Below, one piece after another: positions 1-8,020 of a DNA stretch of 64,000 nucleotides. Source of the DNA: Reyranella massiliensis 521 (GTDB lineage Bacteria; Pseudomonadota; Alphaproteobacteria; Reyranellales; Reyranellaceae). How positions within the stretch are numbered: position 1 is the first letter of the stretch; each line of letters opens with the position of its first letter. The stretch is from positions 902,002 through 966,001 of the forward strand of contig NZ_HE997181.1 in NCBI RefSeq assembly GCF_000312425.1, written 5' to 3'. The translations under genes were made by a program, and so were the position numbers. The notes beneath the pieces were generated by a model. The model was not told the origin of the DNA and ran no database searches. It saw only the letters and a program-made list of their open reading frames with translations.

Positions 1-483
1 AAGGGCAATCCACAGATCATCGCCGAACTGAACAAGCTCCTGAAGAACGAGCTGACGGCGATCAATCAGTACTTCCTCCACGCCCGTATGATGAAGCACT
101 GGGGCTTCGAGCGTCTCGGCAAGAAGATCTACGAAGAGTCGATCGGCGAGATGAAGCACGCCGACAAGCTGATCCAGCGCATTCTCCTGCTCGACGGCCT
201 GCCCAATCTGCAGGACCTCGGAAAGCTGGCGGTCGGCGAGACGGTGCCCGAGTGCCTGCAGGCCGATCTCAAGCTCGAGACCGCGGCGCGCACGGCACTG
301 GTCGCGGCGGTAACTCATTGCGAGACGGCCAAGGACTATGTCAGCCGCGAGATCGTGGTCGACATCCTCGAGGATGCCGAGGAGCATATCGACTTTCTGG
401 AAACGGAAATCGGCCTGCTCGAGAAGGTGGGCGAGCAGAATTATCTGCAGACGCAGATCGGCGAAGGCAAGGATCCGGACTGA
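1..483 (+). CDS. bfr: Bacterioferritin, missing only its start codon
   Basis: Iron-storage 24-mer subunit with inter-subunit haem. The reading frame is open from base 1 and begins KGNPQIIAELNKLL, which matches codon 2 onward of the family, so only the initiator Met lies outside the window. With that Met as residue 1, the family iron ligands E18, E51, H54 and E94 and the haem ligand M52 are present. The last ligand pair, normally ExxH at 127-130, reads AEEH: H130 is kept but residue 127 is Ala. Length (161 aa with Met) is normal. It converges on the bfd gene, its expected electron donor partner. The Ala127 change may lower ferroxidase activity (inference). Confidence 0.95.
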   Translation, partial: KGNPQIIAELNKLLKNELTAINQYFLHARMMKHWGFERLGKKIYEESIGEMKHADKLIQRILLLDGLPNLQDLGKLAVGETVPECLQADLKLETAARTALVAAVTHCETAKDYVSREIVVDILEDAEEHIDFLETEIGLLEKVGEQNYLQTQIGEGKDPD

Positions 484-502
484 CGAGCCGCGCTCGTCAG
501 TC
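478..502. terminator. Hairpin between convergent bfr and bfd
   Basis: Perfect 10-bp inverted repeat, GACTGACGAG and CTCGTCAGTC, around a 5-nt loop. It overlaps the stop codons of both converging genes, so it could end transcription in both directions. No T-tract follows on either strand, so intrinsic termination is only a suggestion. Confidence 0.4.
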
Positions 503-697
503 TGCAGCCAAGAGAGTCTGGGTCGTCCGTTCGTGGGCGATCGTGTGGGCAATACGCTCGCGCATGTCGCAGGCGCAGGTCCCGCATTGGGGGCTCTTGC
601 CGCAGGCACGGAAGACATCGGAGGGGCGACGGGCTCCCGCCCGGACAGCAGCGTCGACTTCGCGTTCCCGAATGGCCTTGCAGATGCAGATGTACAT
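497..697 (-). CDS. bfd: Bacterioferritin-associated ferredoxin
   Basis: Small [2Fe-2S] protein that in other bacteria docks on bacterioferritin and reduces its haem to release stored iron. The start MYICICKAI was chosen because it gives a 66-residue protein with cysteines at 4, 6, 38 and 41, the spacing of the Bfd cluster ligands; further cysteines lie at 32 and 43. An in-frame ATG six codons upstream (715) is an alternative. It converges with bfr instead of preceding it in an operon. Confidence 0.9.
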   Translation of the reverse strand: MYICICKAIREREVDAAVRAGARRPSDVFRACGKSPQCGTCACDMRERIAHTIAHERTTQTLLAAD

Positions 698-785
698 GCC
701 TGGCGGCGTTCCCATGCTCTTGCGACTTACTCGCAGGCGCAAAGATAGGGTGCCGCCCCGGGCCGGTCAAGCCCGCCCGGAAAGG

Positions 786-808
786 CCGCCTAAAAGCCCT
801 TTAGGCGG
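786..808 (-). terminator. Hairpin over the thioesterase stop codon
   Basis: Perfect 9-bp inverted repeat CCGCCTAAA / TTTAGGCGG with a 5-nt loop, covering the stop codon of the thioesterase read from the minus strand. No T-run follows, so it may act as a 3' mRNA end structure and not a true intrinsic terminator. Confidence 0.3.
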
Positions 809-1224
809 TACTTTTCCAGCTTTTCCCGCAAGGCATCCTCGATCGGATGGGGGGTCTTGCCCTTGAGTCGGACCATCGTCATCTCGGCCGCGACGATGCA
901 CAGATCGTCCTTGAAGGCGGCAGAGGCGACCGTGACGGAGCTGGTGCCGACTTTCAGGACACCTGTTCCCAGCGCGATCTGGCCCGGCCAATGCGATTCC
1001 GCCAGGAAGCTCACCGTCATGCCGGCCGAGATGCCGCGCACGCCGTCTTCGCCGCGCTGCATCATGCCCATGTCGCGGCTGAAGGTGAGTCTGGCCGTTT
1101 CGAGATAGGCACAGAGCGCCACATTGTTGATGTGGCCGGCGGCATCCTGGTCGGAGAAGCGAACGGTGTCGCTGCACCAGTGCGGATAGATCGATCGATC
1201 CTGCAAACGTTTGTCGCGTGACAT
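790..1224 (-). CDS. Acyl-CoA thioesterase, 4HBT hotdog family
   Basis: Predicted hydrolysis of acyl-CoA thioesters. The 144-residue protein has the 4HBT helix motif near residues 22-35 (RFSDQDAAGHINNVALCAYL), with the Asp-x-x-GHxNN pattern that carries the catalytic acid. The start at 1224 leaves 25 bp to the divergent acyl-CoA dehydrogenase; an in-frame ATG ten codons upstream would overlap that gene's start. The shared intergenic space suggests co-regulation with fatty or branched acyl-CoA oxidation. Substrate unknown. Confidence 0.8.
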   Translation of the reverse strand: MSRDKRLQDRSIYPHWCSDTVRFSDQDAAGHINNVALCAYLETARLTFSRDMGMMQRGEDGVRGISAGMTVSFLAESHWPGQIALGTGVLKVGTSSVTVASAAFKDDLCIVAAEMTMVRLKGKTPHPIEDALREKLEKYRLKGF

Positions 1225-1249
1225 AGGCGAAGTGTAGCATTTCACCGCC

Positions 1250-2410
1250 ATGGCACACCCGATCTTCACCGAAGAGCACGACCTCATCCGCGCCCAGCTG
1301 CGGCGCTTCGTCGACGAGCGGGTGAAGCCGCACGGGCCCCAGTGGGAAGAGGCGGGGTTCGTGCCGCGCGACGTGTTGGCGCAAATGGGCGAGCTTGGCT
1401 TCTTCGGCCTGCGCGTCCCCGAGGCGCTGGGCGGAGCGGGCCTCGATGCGCGGGCATCGGTGGTGCTGGCCGAGGAGGTCGGACGATCGACCCATGGCGG
1501 CTTCGCCATCACCGTGCTGGTGCACACCGACATGGCGAGCCCGCACCTCGTCCGCTTCGGCACCAAGAGGCAGCTCGAAAAGTACCTGCCTGGCATCATC
1601 GCCGGGAAGACGATTACCGCCGTCGGCGTCACCGAACCCGGCGCCGGATCGGACGTCGCCGGCATCCGCACCCGCGCCGTGCGCGACGGCAACCATTACG
1701 TCCTGAACGGCGCCAAGATGTTCATCACCAACGGCGTCCATGGCGATCTCTACTTCATCGCCGCCAAGACCGATCCCGAGGCCAAGGGCTCGCGCGCCAT
1801 CACCATCTTCATCGTCGAGAAAGGCATGCCGGGCTTCAAGGTCGGTCGCGCGCTCGACAAGACCGGCTGGCGCAGCTCCGATACGGCAGAGCTGATTTTC
1901 GAGGATTGCCGTGTACCGGCAGAGAACGTGCTGGGCGAGGAGAATCGCGGCTTCTATTCGATCATGGCCAACTTCCAGACCGAGCGGCTGGTGATCGGCG
2001 CGATGGCGATGGCCGAAGCGCGGGAGGCCATTCGCCTGACCTTCGATCATGTCAGCCAGCGCATCGCCTTCGGCAAGCCGCTCTGGGACAAGCAGGCAAT
2101 CCGTCAACGCCTGTCGCGCCGGCTGGCCGAGGTCGAAGCGGCACGACAGCTTGTCCATCACACGGCCTGGCTCGATGCCCAGGGCACCGACTGCGTCGCG
2201 CAGGTGTCGATGGTGAAGGCGCTGGCCGGCGATCTCGTGAACGAGGTGCTTTACGACTGCGTACAGTTCCACGGCGGCATGGGCTTCGTGCGCGAGACGC
2301 CGGTCGAACGCATGTCGCGCGACGCCCGCGTCCAGGCGATCGGCGGCGGCGCTTCGGAGGTCATGCTGGAAGAGATCGCCAAACGCTTCGGCGCTGCGCT
2401 GGCCGATTGA
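1250..2410 (+). CDS. Acyl-CoA dehydrogenase family protein
   Basis: Flavin-dependent alpha,beta-dehydrogenation of an acyl-CoA. The 386-residue protein has the usual order: N-terminal helical domain, central beta domain with VTEPGAGSD (about residues 126-134) and the Trp/Ser FAD-contact segment KTGWRSSDTAEL, then the C-terminal helical domain with QFHGGMGFVRETPVERMSRD. The segment equivalent to the usual YEGTSE reads IGGGASE, a known variant, so the catalytic base cannot be placed by eye. Divergent from a thioesterase by 25 bp. Chain length or branching of the substrate cannot be told. Confidence 0.9.
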   Translation: MAHPIFTEEHDLIRAQLRRFVDERVKPHGPQWEEAGFVPRDVLAQMGELGFFGLRVPEALGGAGLDARASVVLAEEVGRSTHGGFAITVLVHTDMASPHLVRFGTKRQLEKYLPGIIAGKTITAVGVTEPGAGSDVAGIRTRAVRDGNHYVLNGAKMFITNGVHGDLYFIAAKTDPEAKGSRAITIFIVEKGMPGFKVGRALDKTGWRSSDTAELIFEDCRVPAENVLGEENRGFYSIMANFQTERLVIGAMAMAEAREAIRLTFDHVSQRIAFGKPLWDKQAIRQRLSRRLAEVEAARQLVHHTAWLDAQGTDCVAQVSMVKALAGDLVNEVLYDCVQFHGGMGFVRETPVERMSRDARVQAIGGGASEVMLEEIAKRFGAALAD

Positions 2411-2417
2411 GGAATGT

Positions 2418-4064
2418 CTAGTTCGGGGCGACCTGGAACGGCCCGATGGCGCTGATGGCGCAGTCGATGCCGCCGGATTGGGTACAGATACGCAGGGCTT
2501 CGGCCTTTGCTTCGCCTTCGCTTTCTTTGCCGCTGACGATTCCCACTTGGCCATTGCCCGAAAGCGCGACGGCCCGCCAGTCGTTGGCGATCAGATACTG
2601 GTCGAGCGCCTGACGCTGATCGGGCGTGATGTTCGCGAGATCCTGCGGGACGAAGACATTGACGGGCCGCATCGTCTGCGGCGTACGTACGAGCGTTTCG
2701 TTGTTCAGGGCGTAGACGACGCAGGGCCGCCCCGTCAGGTGGCCGCAGATCTGCAGATTACGCCGAATGGCATCCTCGTTGTTCTGGCTCGGCGTCCACC
2801 AGTCGAAGCGGCCGTGTCCCAGGACGAGCGCCCGGCTGCGATCCGATTTCAGATAGTTTTCCTCGAGCTTCTTGCGTGCCGGCGTATGGAGCAATGGCGC
2901 CGTCGTGGGATCGAAGGGGATCGGCGGGTTGGGGCGCAGGGCCGGAATGTAGGGTGCGGGCGGCATGGCCGGCGGTCGGAACGACCAGACGACATTGTTG
3001 CCGACGGCGTAAAGCATGCAGCGGTCATAGTCGCGCACGAGGGGAACGTCGCGCTGCACGGCCTTGTTGCACTCCTCGAGGGCAACACGCCGGGCCGTGG
3101 CATCGTCGATGCGGCGTGTCGCCATGGCGAAGATGCCGCGGACATTCAGCGCGAACGCCTTGGAATCGGCGGCGCTGGCATAGTTTTCGAGCGCCCGCGA
3201 CCGGAAGTCGGGAACGAACGGCACTTCCTTGGGGACAAACAGGCGCGGCTGAGCGGGAGCGGTCGGCCGCGGCGCTGGAGGTGCGGCAGAAGCTGCAGGC
3301 GGCGTCGCGGCAGGAGGCGCCGCTCCGGCGGCGACGGCGGGGGGAGACGTGGTCGGCGTCGCAGAGGTCGGCTCGGCTATCTGTACTGCACCGGAGGCAG
3401 GCCCCTGGCGCAGATAGAAGGTGCCGCCGACTGCGGCGACAGCCAAGGCCGCAACGATGCCGCTCATGAGCAGCAGGCGCGAGCGCGGGCTTGCCTTGGC
3501 CGCCCCTCGCGCGGGATGAGCGGGGGCAGGCTTGCTGCCATCCAGGGTCAACCTGTAGGCATGGATCGGTCGCGGGATGTTCTTGACGTGCTGGTCGCCG
3601 ATGTCTTCGGCGCCCAGCATCAGCTTGCCGGTGATCTGCTCGTAGACCGACGAGGATACGCAGATGCCGCCGGTGGTGGCGATCGATTCCAGCCGCACGG
3701 CGACGTTGACTGCATCGCCCATCAGATCGTCGCCGCTCTCGACGATGTCGCCGAGATTGATGCCGATGCGCAGGTTGAGCTGCTCGTCCTCGCCGGCCGT
3801 CGCATTGGCCGAGCGCATTGCTTCCTGGATCTCGAGTGCAGCGCGTACCGCTTCGACAGGACTTGCGAATTCGGCAAGCAGTCCGTCGCCGGTCAACTTG
3901 AAGACGCGGCCACGATGATGTCGGATGAGCATGCCGGCGATATCCATGCGGGCACCGAGCAGCGCAAGCGCATGCTCCTCGTCGCGTGCCGACATGGTGC
4001 TGAAGGCCACGACATCGATCGCAATGATCGTGGTAAGCCGCCGGACAAGGTTGGTATCGCTCAT
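2418..4064 (-). CDS. Class III adenylate/guanylate cyclase with TM helix and cysteine-repeat tail
   Basis: Predicted nucleotide cyclase of 548 aa. Residues 1-175 are a class III catalytic domain with both metal-binding Asp positions (AIDVVAFS, D17; LTGDG, D60) and the Asn/Arg pair in GDAVNVAVRLE, so it looks catalytically complete. A transmembrane helix follows at about 196-218, then an Ala/Pro-rich linker (about 225-300). The tail holds three related segments, each with an Ala-rich strand and a pair of cysteines (EECNKA...RCMLYA, LQICGH...CVVYA, LRICTQ...CAISA), resembling DUF4189-type repeats. Topology would place the catalytic domain in the cytoplasm and the repeats in the periplasm. Start ATG 4064 was chosen because it begins right before the domain; the open frame runs far upstream over another gene. 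Confidence 0.85.
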   Translation of the reverse strand: MSDTNLVRRLTTIIAIDVVAFSTMSARDEEHALALLGARMDIAGMLIRHHRGRVFKLTGDGLLAEFASPVEAVRAALEIQEAMRSANATAGEDEQLNLRIGINLGDIVESGDDLMGDAVNVAVRLESIATTGGICVSSSVYEQITGKLMLGAEDIGDQHVKNIPRPIHAYRLTLDGSKPAPAHPARGAAKASPRSRLLLMSGIVAALAVAAVGGTFYLRQGPASGAVQIAEPTSATPTTSPPAVAAGAAPPAATPPAASAAPPAPRPTAPAQPRLFVPKEVPFVPDFRSRALENYASAADSKAFALNVRGIFAMATRRIDDATARRVALEECNKAVQRDVPLVRDYDRCMLYAVGNNVVWSFRPPAMPPAPYIPALRPNPPIPFDPTTAPLLHTPARKKLEENYLKSDRSRALVLGHGRFDWWTPSQNNEDAIRRNLQICGHLTGRPCVVYALNNETLVRTPQTMRPVNVFVPQDLANITPDQRQALDQYLIANDWRAVALSGNGQVGIVSGKESEGEAKAEALRICTQSGGIDCAISAIGPFQVAPN

Positions 4065-4151
4065 CGGTTCTGTGCTCCATTCGCAGGCTACCACAGCGGG
4101 CGGCGGAGGACATGCTTGCGTGGCGGCCGCGGCTCTGCGAAGACCGGGGCC

Positions 4152-4610
4152 ATGCAGTCCGAAAACCCCCGCTATTGGGAAGATTACGACGTCGGCACGA
4201 AGTATCCCTTGGGCTCGACCAGCTTCACAGCCGACGAAATTGTCGAGTTCGCTCGCCAGTTCGATCCGCAGAGCTTCCATGTCGACGCCGAGGCCGCCAA
4301 GGCGTCGCTGTTCGGTGGTCTGGTGGCCTCGGGCTGGCATGTAGCGGCAAAACTGATGCGGCTGTTCGTCGACAATTACGTCGACAAGCGCACAGCGCTG
4401 GGCTCGCCCGGCCTCGACGAATTGCGCTGGCTGAAGCCGGTACGGCCCGGCGACGTGCTGACCGCGTGGGTCGAATGCGCATCCAAGGTACCGTCGAAGA
4501 GCCGCCCCAGCATGGGCGTCATCCATGAGCATTGGAGCGCCACTAATCAGAACGGTGAGTTGGTAATGACAGCTAAGGGGATCAACATGGTGCGCCGGAG
4601 GCCGGCATGA
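4152..4610 (+). CDS. MaoC-like (R)-hydratase family protein
   Basis: Hotdog-fold protein of 152 aa related to (R)-specific enoyl-CoA hydratases. The hydratase-2-like motif is visible as ARQFDPQSFHVDAEAAKASLFGGLVASGWH (about residues 35-65), with the D-x-x-x-x-H catalytic pair spacing. Start ATG 4152 has GGGG just upstream. It is the first gene of a tight operon: its stop overlaps the next start by 4 bp (ATGA). It probably handles an unsaturated acyl-CoA with the downstream thioesterases; substrate unknown. Confidence 0.85.
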   Translation: MQSENPRYWEDYDVGTKYPLGSTSFTADEIVEFARQFDPQSFHVDAEAAKASLFGGLVASGWHVAAKLMRLFVDNYVDKRTALGSPGLDELRWLKPVRPGDVLTAWVECASKVPSKSRPSMGVIHEHWSATNQNGELVMTAKGINMVRRRPA

Positions 4611-5452
4611 AGCAGCCAGTGAAGGGCCTCGACCATGTCGTGGTGATGGTCGACGGCATCGATGCTGCCGAGGCGGCCTATACCAAGCTCGGCTTCCAGG
4701 TTCAGCCACGTGGCTTTCACAAGAAGCTCGGCACGGCCAACCATCTGATGATCTTCGACACCGATTATTTCGAGATCCTCGGTATCGTCGAAGACACGGA
4801 ATTCAACGCCGAGCGGCGCGAGTGGCTGAAGGCCGGCGGCGGGCTTGCCAATGTGGCGCTGGCGACCGACGGCGCCGATCTCGCGTTCGAGGCCTTCAAG
4901 GCTGCCGGACTCAACCCCGACGAGCCGCTGTCGTTTGATCGGGCCGTCGAAATCGACGGCAAGACGGAGCTTGCCAAGTTCCGCACGGTCCGCATACCCA
5001 AGACCAACATGCCGGTGGTCGGCTTTTTCGTCTGCGATCACCTCACGCCGCAATTCGTCTACCGGCCGGAATGGGCAAAACACCCCAACGGCGCTCGCGG
5101 CATCCTGGGCGTGACGGTGATCGCCGAGCAGCCTGCCAAGTGGGCACCCGAACTCGAGAAGTACTTCGGCGAAGGCTCAACGAAGCGGCAGGGCGAGGGG
5201 CTGGTGGCCAATACGGGGACCCAGCCGATCCACTACCTTTCGCGCAAAGACTACATGGCGCGCTATCCGGGCATCACGCCGGTCAGGCCCGGCGACCATC
5301 CGGCGCTGTTGAGCGTGCGGGTCGAGAATCTCGCGGCCTGCGAAGCCTTGCTGCAGAAGAACGGCGTCGAATTTCTGAAGCCCGATTCCGGACGCCTCAT
5401 TGTGCCGCCGTCGGAGGCTGCCCATCTCACTCTCGAATTTGCGGAGCGTTAG
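4607..5452 (+). CDS. VOC-superfamily protein, glyoxalase-like domain
   Basis: 281-residue protein whose N-terminus (GLDHVVVMVDGIDAAEAAYTKLGF) is a typical vicinal-oxygen-chelate half-module; a second half follows from about residue 140 (GARGILGVTVIAEQPAKWAPELEKYFG). Best fit by eye is the Glyoxalase_3-like family, whose members are mostly uncharacterised. It overlaps the MaoC gene by 4 bp and precedes a thioesterase by 7 bp, so it is probably translated with them. Possible roles are isomerase, epimerase or dioxygenase on a CoA-linked or free acid; none can be chosen from sequence. Confidence 0.8.
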   Translation: MKQPVKGLDHVVVMVDGIDAAEAAYTKLGFQVQPRGFHKKLGTANHLMIFDTDYFEILGIVEDTEFNAERREWLKAGGGLANVALATDGADLAFEAFKAAGLNPDEPLSFDRAVEIDGKTELAKFRTVRIPKTNMPVVGFFVCDHLTPQFVYRPEWAKHPNGARGILGVTVIAEQPAKWAPELEKYFGEGSTKRQGEGLVANTGTQPIHYLSRKDYMARYPGITPVRPGDHPALLSVRVENLAACEALLQKNGVEFLKPDSGRLIVPPSEAAHLTLEFAER

Positions 5453-5459
5453 TCTTTCA

Positions 5460-5903
5460 ATGGCGTTCGATCTTGCCGATCGCGGCATCTACGGTTTCTC
5501 GACCTCTGAAAATCTCCGCTTCGCCGATGTGGATGCCAATGGCCACATCAACAATGGCTCCTTTCTCGAACTGCTTGAGAATGCCCGCGTTTCCTACTTG
5601 CGCCAGATCGTTCGTACGGGCCTGCCGCGCTTCCGGATGGTGGTCGGCCGCATCGAAGCCGATTTCAAGCGGCAGATGTTCTACCCGGGCGTCGCGACGG
5701 CCTGCGCCCGCTTGATCGAGTCGCACGAGCGCAAGTGCGTGATTGGGCAGGGACTGTTCGACGGCGAGGGGAATTGCACGGCCGTCCAACGCGTGCTCAT
5801 GGTGTCGCTCGATGAGAAGACCCATCGCAGCACGCCCTTCGAGCCGGCGGTACGCGCCATGATCGACCAGCTCGCCGCCTCCAGGGATGGATTGACCGCA
5901 TGA
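5460..5903 (+). CDS. Acyl-CoA thioesterase, 4HBT hotdog family
   Basis: 147-residue hotdog thioesterase. The 4HBT motif RFADVDANGHINNGSFLELLENAR lies near residues 20-43, with the Asp before GHINN as candidate catalytic acid. ATG 5460 was chosen because it begins 7 bp after the VOC stop and gives a normal family length; the frame remains open upstream. Its stop overlaps the next start by 4 bp. Likely releases a free acid from an acyl- or hydroxyacyl-CoA made by neighbouring genes. Confidence 0.85.
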   Translation: MAFDLADRGIYGFSTSENLRFADVDANGHINNGSFLELLENARVSYLRQIVRTGLPRFRMVVGRIEADFKRQMFYPGVATACARLIESHERKCVIGQGLFDGEGNCTAVQRVLMVSLDEKTHRSTPFEPAVRAMIDQLAASRDGLTA

Positions 5904-6376
5904 CAGCCGAAGCTCCCGCCGGTGTTCCAGAGGGCTTCCGCAGGCTCGCGGTGCCCGATCAATTTGTGGCGCTGGCGGGGCCGCTCTGGGTCAAGGCCGA
6001 AGCCGACGGCCTGCGGGTCGGCCTGCCGCTGGAGGATCGCCACGGCAATCCAATGGGCTGGGCTCATGGCGGGCTGCTGGTCACGGTGGCCGACATGGTC
6101 ATGGGGCTGGGCTCGGGCTTCGCCACGGGGATTTACTGGCCGCATCCGACGATTTCGCTCACCAGCGAATTCGTGCGCGGCGCCAAGCTCGGCCAGTGGC
6201 TGGAAGGCAAGGCGCGCATTGCACGGCGTACCGTCAATTTCTGCTTTGCAAGCTGCGACCTCGTTTGCGGTGGCGAGATCGTTCTGGTGTCGTCCGGCGT
6301 CTTCAAAGTGCCTGACGTCGACAAGATCCCCGAGCAGTTCCAGACCGCGGCGCTGTCGCCACCCTGGAAGATCTGA
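5900..6376 (+). CDS. PaaI-family hotdog thioesterase
   Basis: 158-residue protein with the PaaI signature: HGNPMGWAHGGLLVTVADMVMGLG at about residues 49-72, where the Gly-rich turn and Asp match the hydrolase site. Fourth gene in the 4152-6376 operon, joined by an ATGA overlap. Family members hydrolyse phenylacetyl-type or medium acyl-CoA thioesters; having two different thioesterase types together suggests clearance of dead-end CoA esters (inference). Confidence 0.85.
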   Translation: MTAEAPAGVPEGFRRLAVPDQFVALAGPLWVKAEADGLRVGLPLEDRHGNPMGWAHGGLLVTVADMVMGLGSGFATGIYWPHPTISLTSEFVRGAKLGQWLEGKARIARRTVNFCFASCDLVCGGEIVLVSSGVFKVPDVDKIPEQFQTAALSPPWKI

Positions 6377-6382
6377 CCGACG

Positions 6383-7960
6383 CTATTTCTTCTTCCGCCG
6401 GTAGATCCGGTAACGGTCGAAGTCCATGAGGTGTTCGTAGTTCTCGAAGGCGTCAGCGAACACTCGATTCTGCAGAAAGTATTCGAGGTAGTCGAACTCC
6501 TTGCCCTGGCAGCGCGGCACGCCGGCGATGCGGTCGACGATCAAGAGATCCGGATGCTCGCGGGCGAAATCCTCGCTCACCGTATCGAACACGAACTTTT
6601 CGGAATCGCCCATCGTATCGGGCGGATTGTAAAGGGCAGGGAAGTCGTCGCAGGTCGCGTAGACGCCCTGCAGCACCCACATGGTGAGAAACCGCGTGGT
6701 CATGCGGCCGTTGACGTAGTTCACCATCGGCCAGAATGGATAGATGCCCGGCGACAGGACCAGGAACGTGCGGTGCGGTGCGTTCTGCTCGATGATGTGC
6801 TGCAGCCGGCCGCCGATCGACTCCTCGAACTGCCGCTGCTTGTAGAAGGGCGGCGTGTAGAGCGCGGCCTGGAAGTAGAGCAAAACCATCAGAGTGGCGC
6901 AGATCACCGCCACGGGCAGGCGGTGGGCGCTGCGGCTGATCGGGAGGTAACGGTCGACGGTCTGCGAGACGGTGAGAGCAGCCAGCAGGATCGCCGCCGA
7001 GAGCGCCGGCAGCACGTGATAGGGCCAACCCTTGGCCTGCCCGATGGCCGAGAGCGCGGCGCCGATGCCGAAGACGACCAGCACGCGGGCTGCGACAGTC
7101 TTGGTGAACAGAGTGGCTAGCAGGCCGAAGATCAGCAGCGCCAGCAACGTGGGGCCCAGCACATTGCTGGTCAGCACCTCGCGCCAGCCCGACTCACCGA
7201 TCGGGGCATAGGACTCTATGGCCAGGGGCAGGACGAACCGGCCGAAGTCGGGGAACAGCGTGTACATCGACACGAGATGCGCCACCGCCAACAGGCCGAT
7301 GGCCCAGGGAATGGGATCAGTCAGCGTGGCGCGCCAGCCCCGGCGTGTCAGTAGATAGAGCTCCACCGTCGCTGGAATGGCGAGATAGTGCGGCTTCATC
7401 GCGAGTGCCAGGCCGGCGACGATGCCGACGGCGATGCTGGCCGTTCGGGTCGGGCTCACCCCTTCGGCGCGTGCCATCGAGGCAATCAGATAGGGGGCAC
7501 AGGCCACGAACATGATGTGTTCGCGCTGGCCAAAATGCTCGTTGGGCAGCACCGAGAACAAGAACAGCAGCACCGGCGGCAGCAGGGCTTCGGTGAGTGC
7601 ATGGTCCGCCGAAGGCACCAGATGCACGAGGCGGCGGCACGCCCAGAAGGAGGCGAAGATACCGGCAACCACCCAGGCCGTGAACCAGAAAGCCACCGTT
7701 CCGGGCAGGATCTTCGCCGTCAGGACCGGCAGGCCATGAATGACGAAGGTCAGCGGCAGGTTTTCGTCGAGGACCTCGACATAGAGCTTTTCGCCGCCGA
7801 TCCACCGTGTCGACACGTCCAGGATGGCAGCGACGTCGTGGTTGATCGGCGGGAAGAAATATCCGGTCAGCCACAGCACTGGCAGGATAAACAAGGGCGC
7901 CAGCAGCAGTCTCTCGATGCGCGGCGGAATGGTCGGGGGTTTGGTCGTAGCGGTTGGCAA
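6383..7960 (-). CDS. Polytopic membrane glycosyltransferase-like protein (GT-C type)
   Basis: 525-residue protein with about ten hydrophobic helices and a soluble C-terminus (after about residue 390). The first periplasmic loop contains INHDVAAILDVSTRWIGGEKLYVEV, similar to the acidic first-loop motif of GT-C enzymes that use polyprenyl-linked sugars (ArnT/PMT/GT39/GT83). It is convergent with the PaaI gene and divergent from a methyltransferase-GT2-DMT operon. Start TTG 7960 is the only reasonable start in frame and lacks a strong Shine-Dalgarno. Likely moves a sugar from a lipid carrier to a cell-surface acceptor; donor and acceptor unknown. Confidence 0.7.
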   Translation of the reverse strand: MPTATTKPPTIPPRIERLLLAPLFILPVLWLTGYFFPPINHDVAAILDVSTRWIGGEKLYVEVLDENLPLTFVIHGLPVLTAKILPGTVAFWFTAWVVAGIFASFWACRRLVHLVPSADHALTEALLPPVLLFLFSVLPNEHFGQREHIMFVACAPYLIASMARAEGVSPTRTASIAVGIVAGLALAMKPHYLAIPATVELYLLTRRGWRATLTDPIPWAIGLLAVAHLVSMYTLFPDFGRFVLPLAIESYAPIGESGWREVLTSNVLGPTLLALLIFGLLATLFTKTVAARVLVVFGIGAALSAIGQAKGWPYHVLPALSAAILLAALTVSQTVDRYLPISRSAHRLPVAVICATLMVLLYFQAALYTPPFYKQRQFEESIGGRLQHIIEQNAPHRTFLVLSPGIYPFWPMVNYVNGRMTTRFLTMWVLQGVYATCDDFPALYNPPDTMGDSEKFVFDTVSEDFAREHPDLLIVDRIAGVPRCQGKEFDYLEYFLQNRVFADAFENYEHLMDFDRYRIYRRKKK

Positions 7961-8020
7961 GGCCCGGCGAAGATATCATAAGCAGGCGACAAGACGAGAC
8001 TTCCGGAGGGGCTTCACGGC

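Noticed and set aside
767..2554. 595-aa open frame on the minus strand opposite the acyl-CoA dehydrogenase
   Set aside because: Third-base-driven GC-rich shadow; low-complexity Ala/Arg/His translation, no family, and the plus-strand gene is clear.
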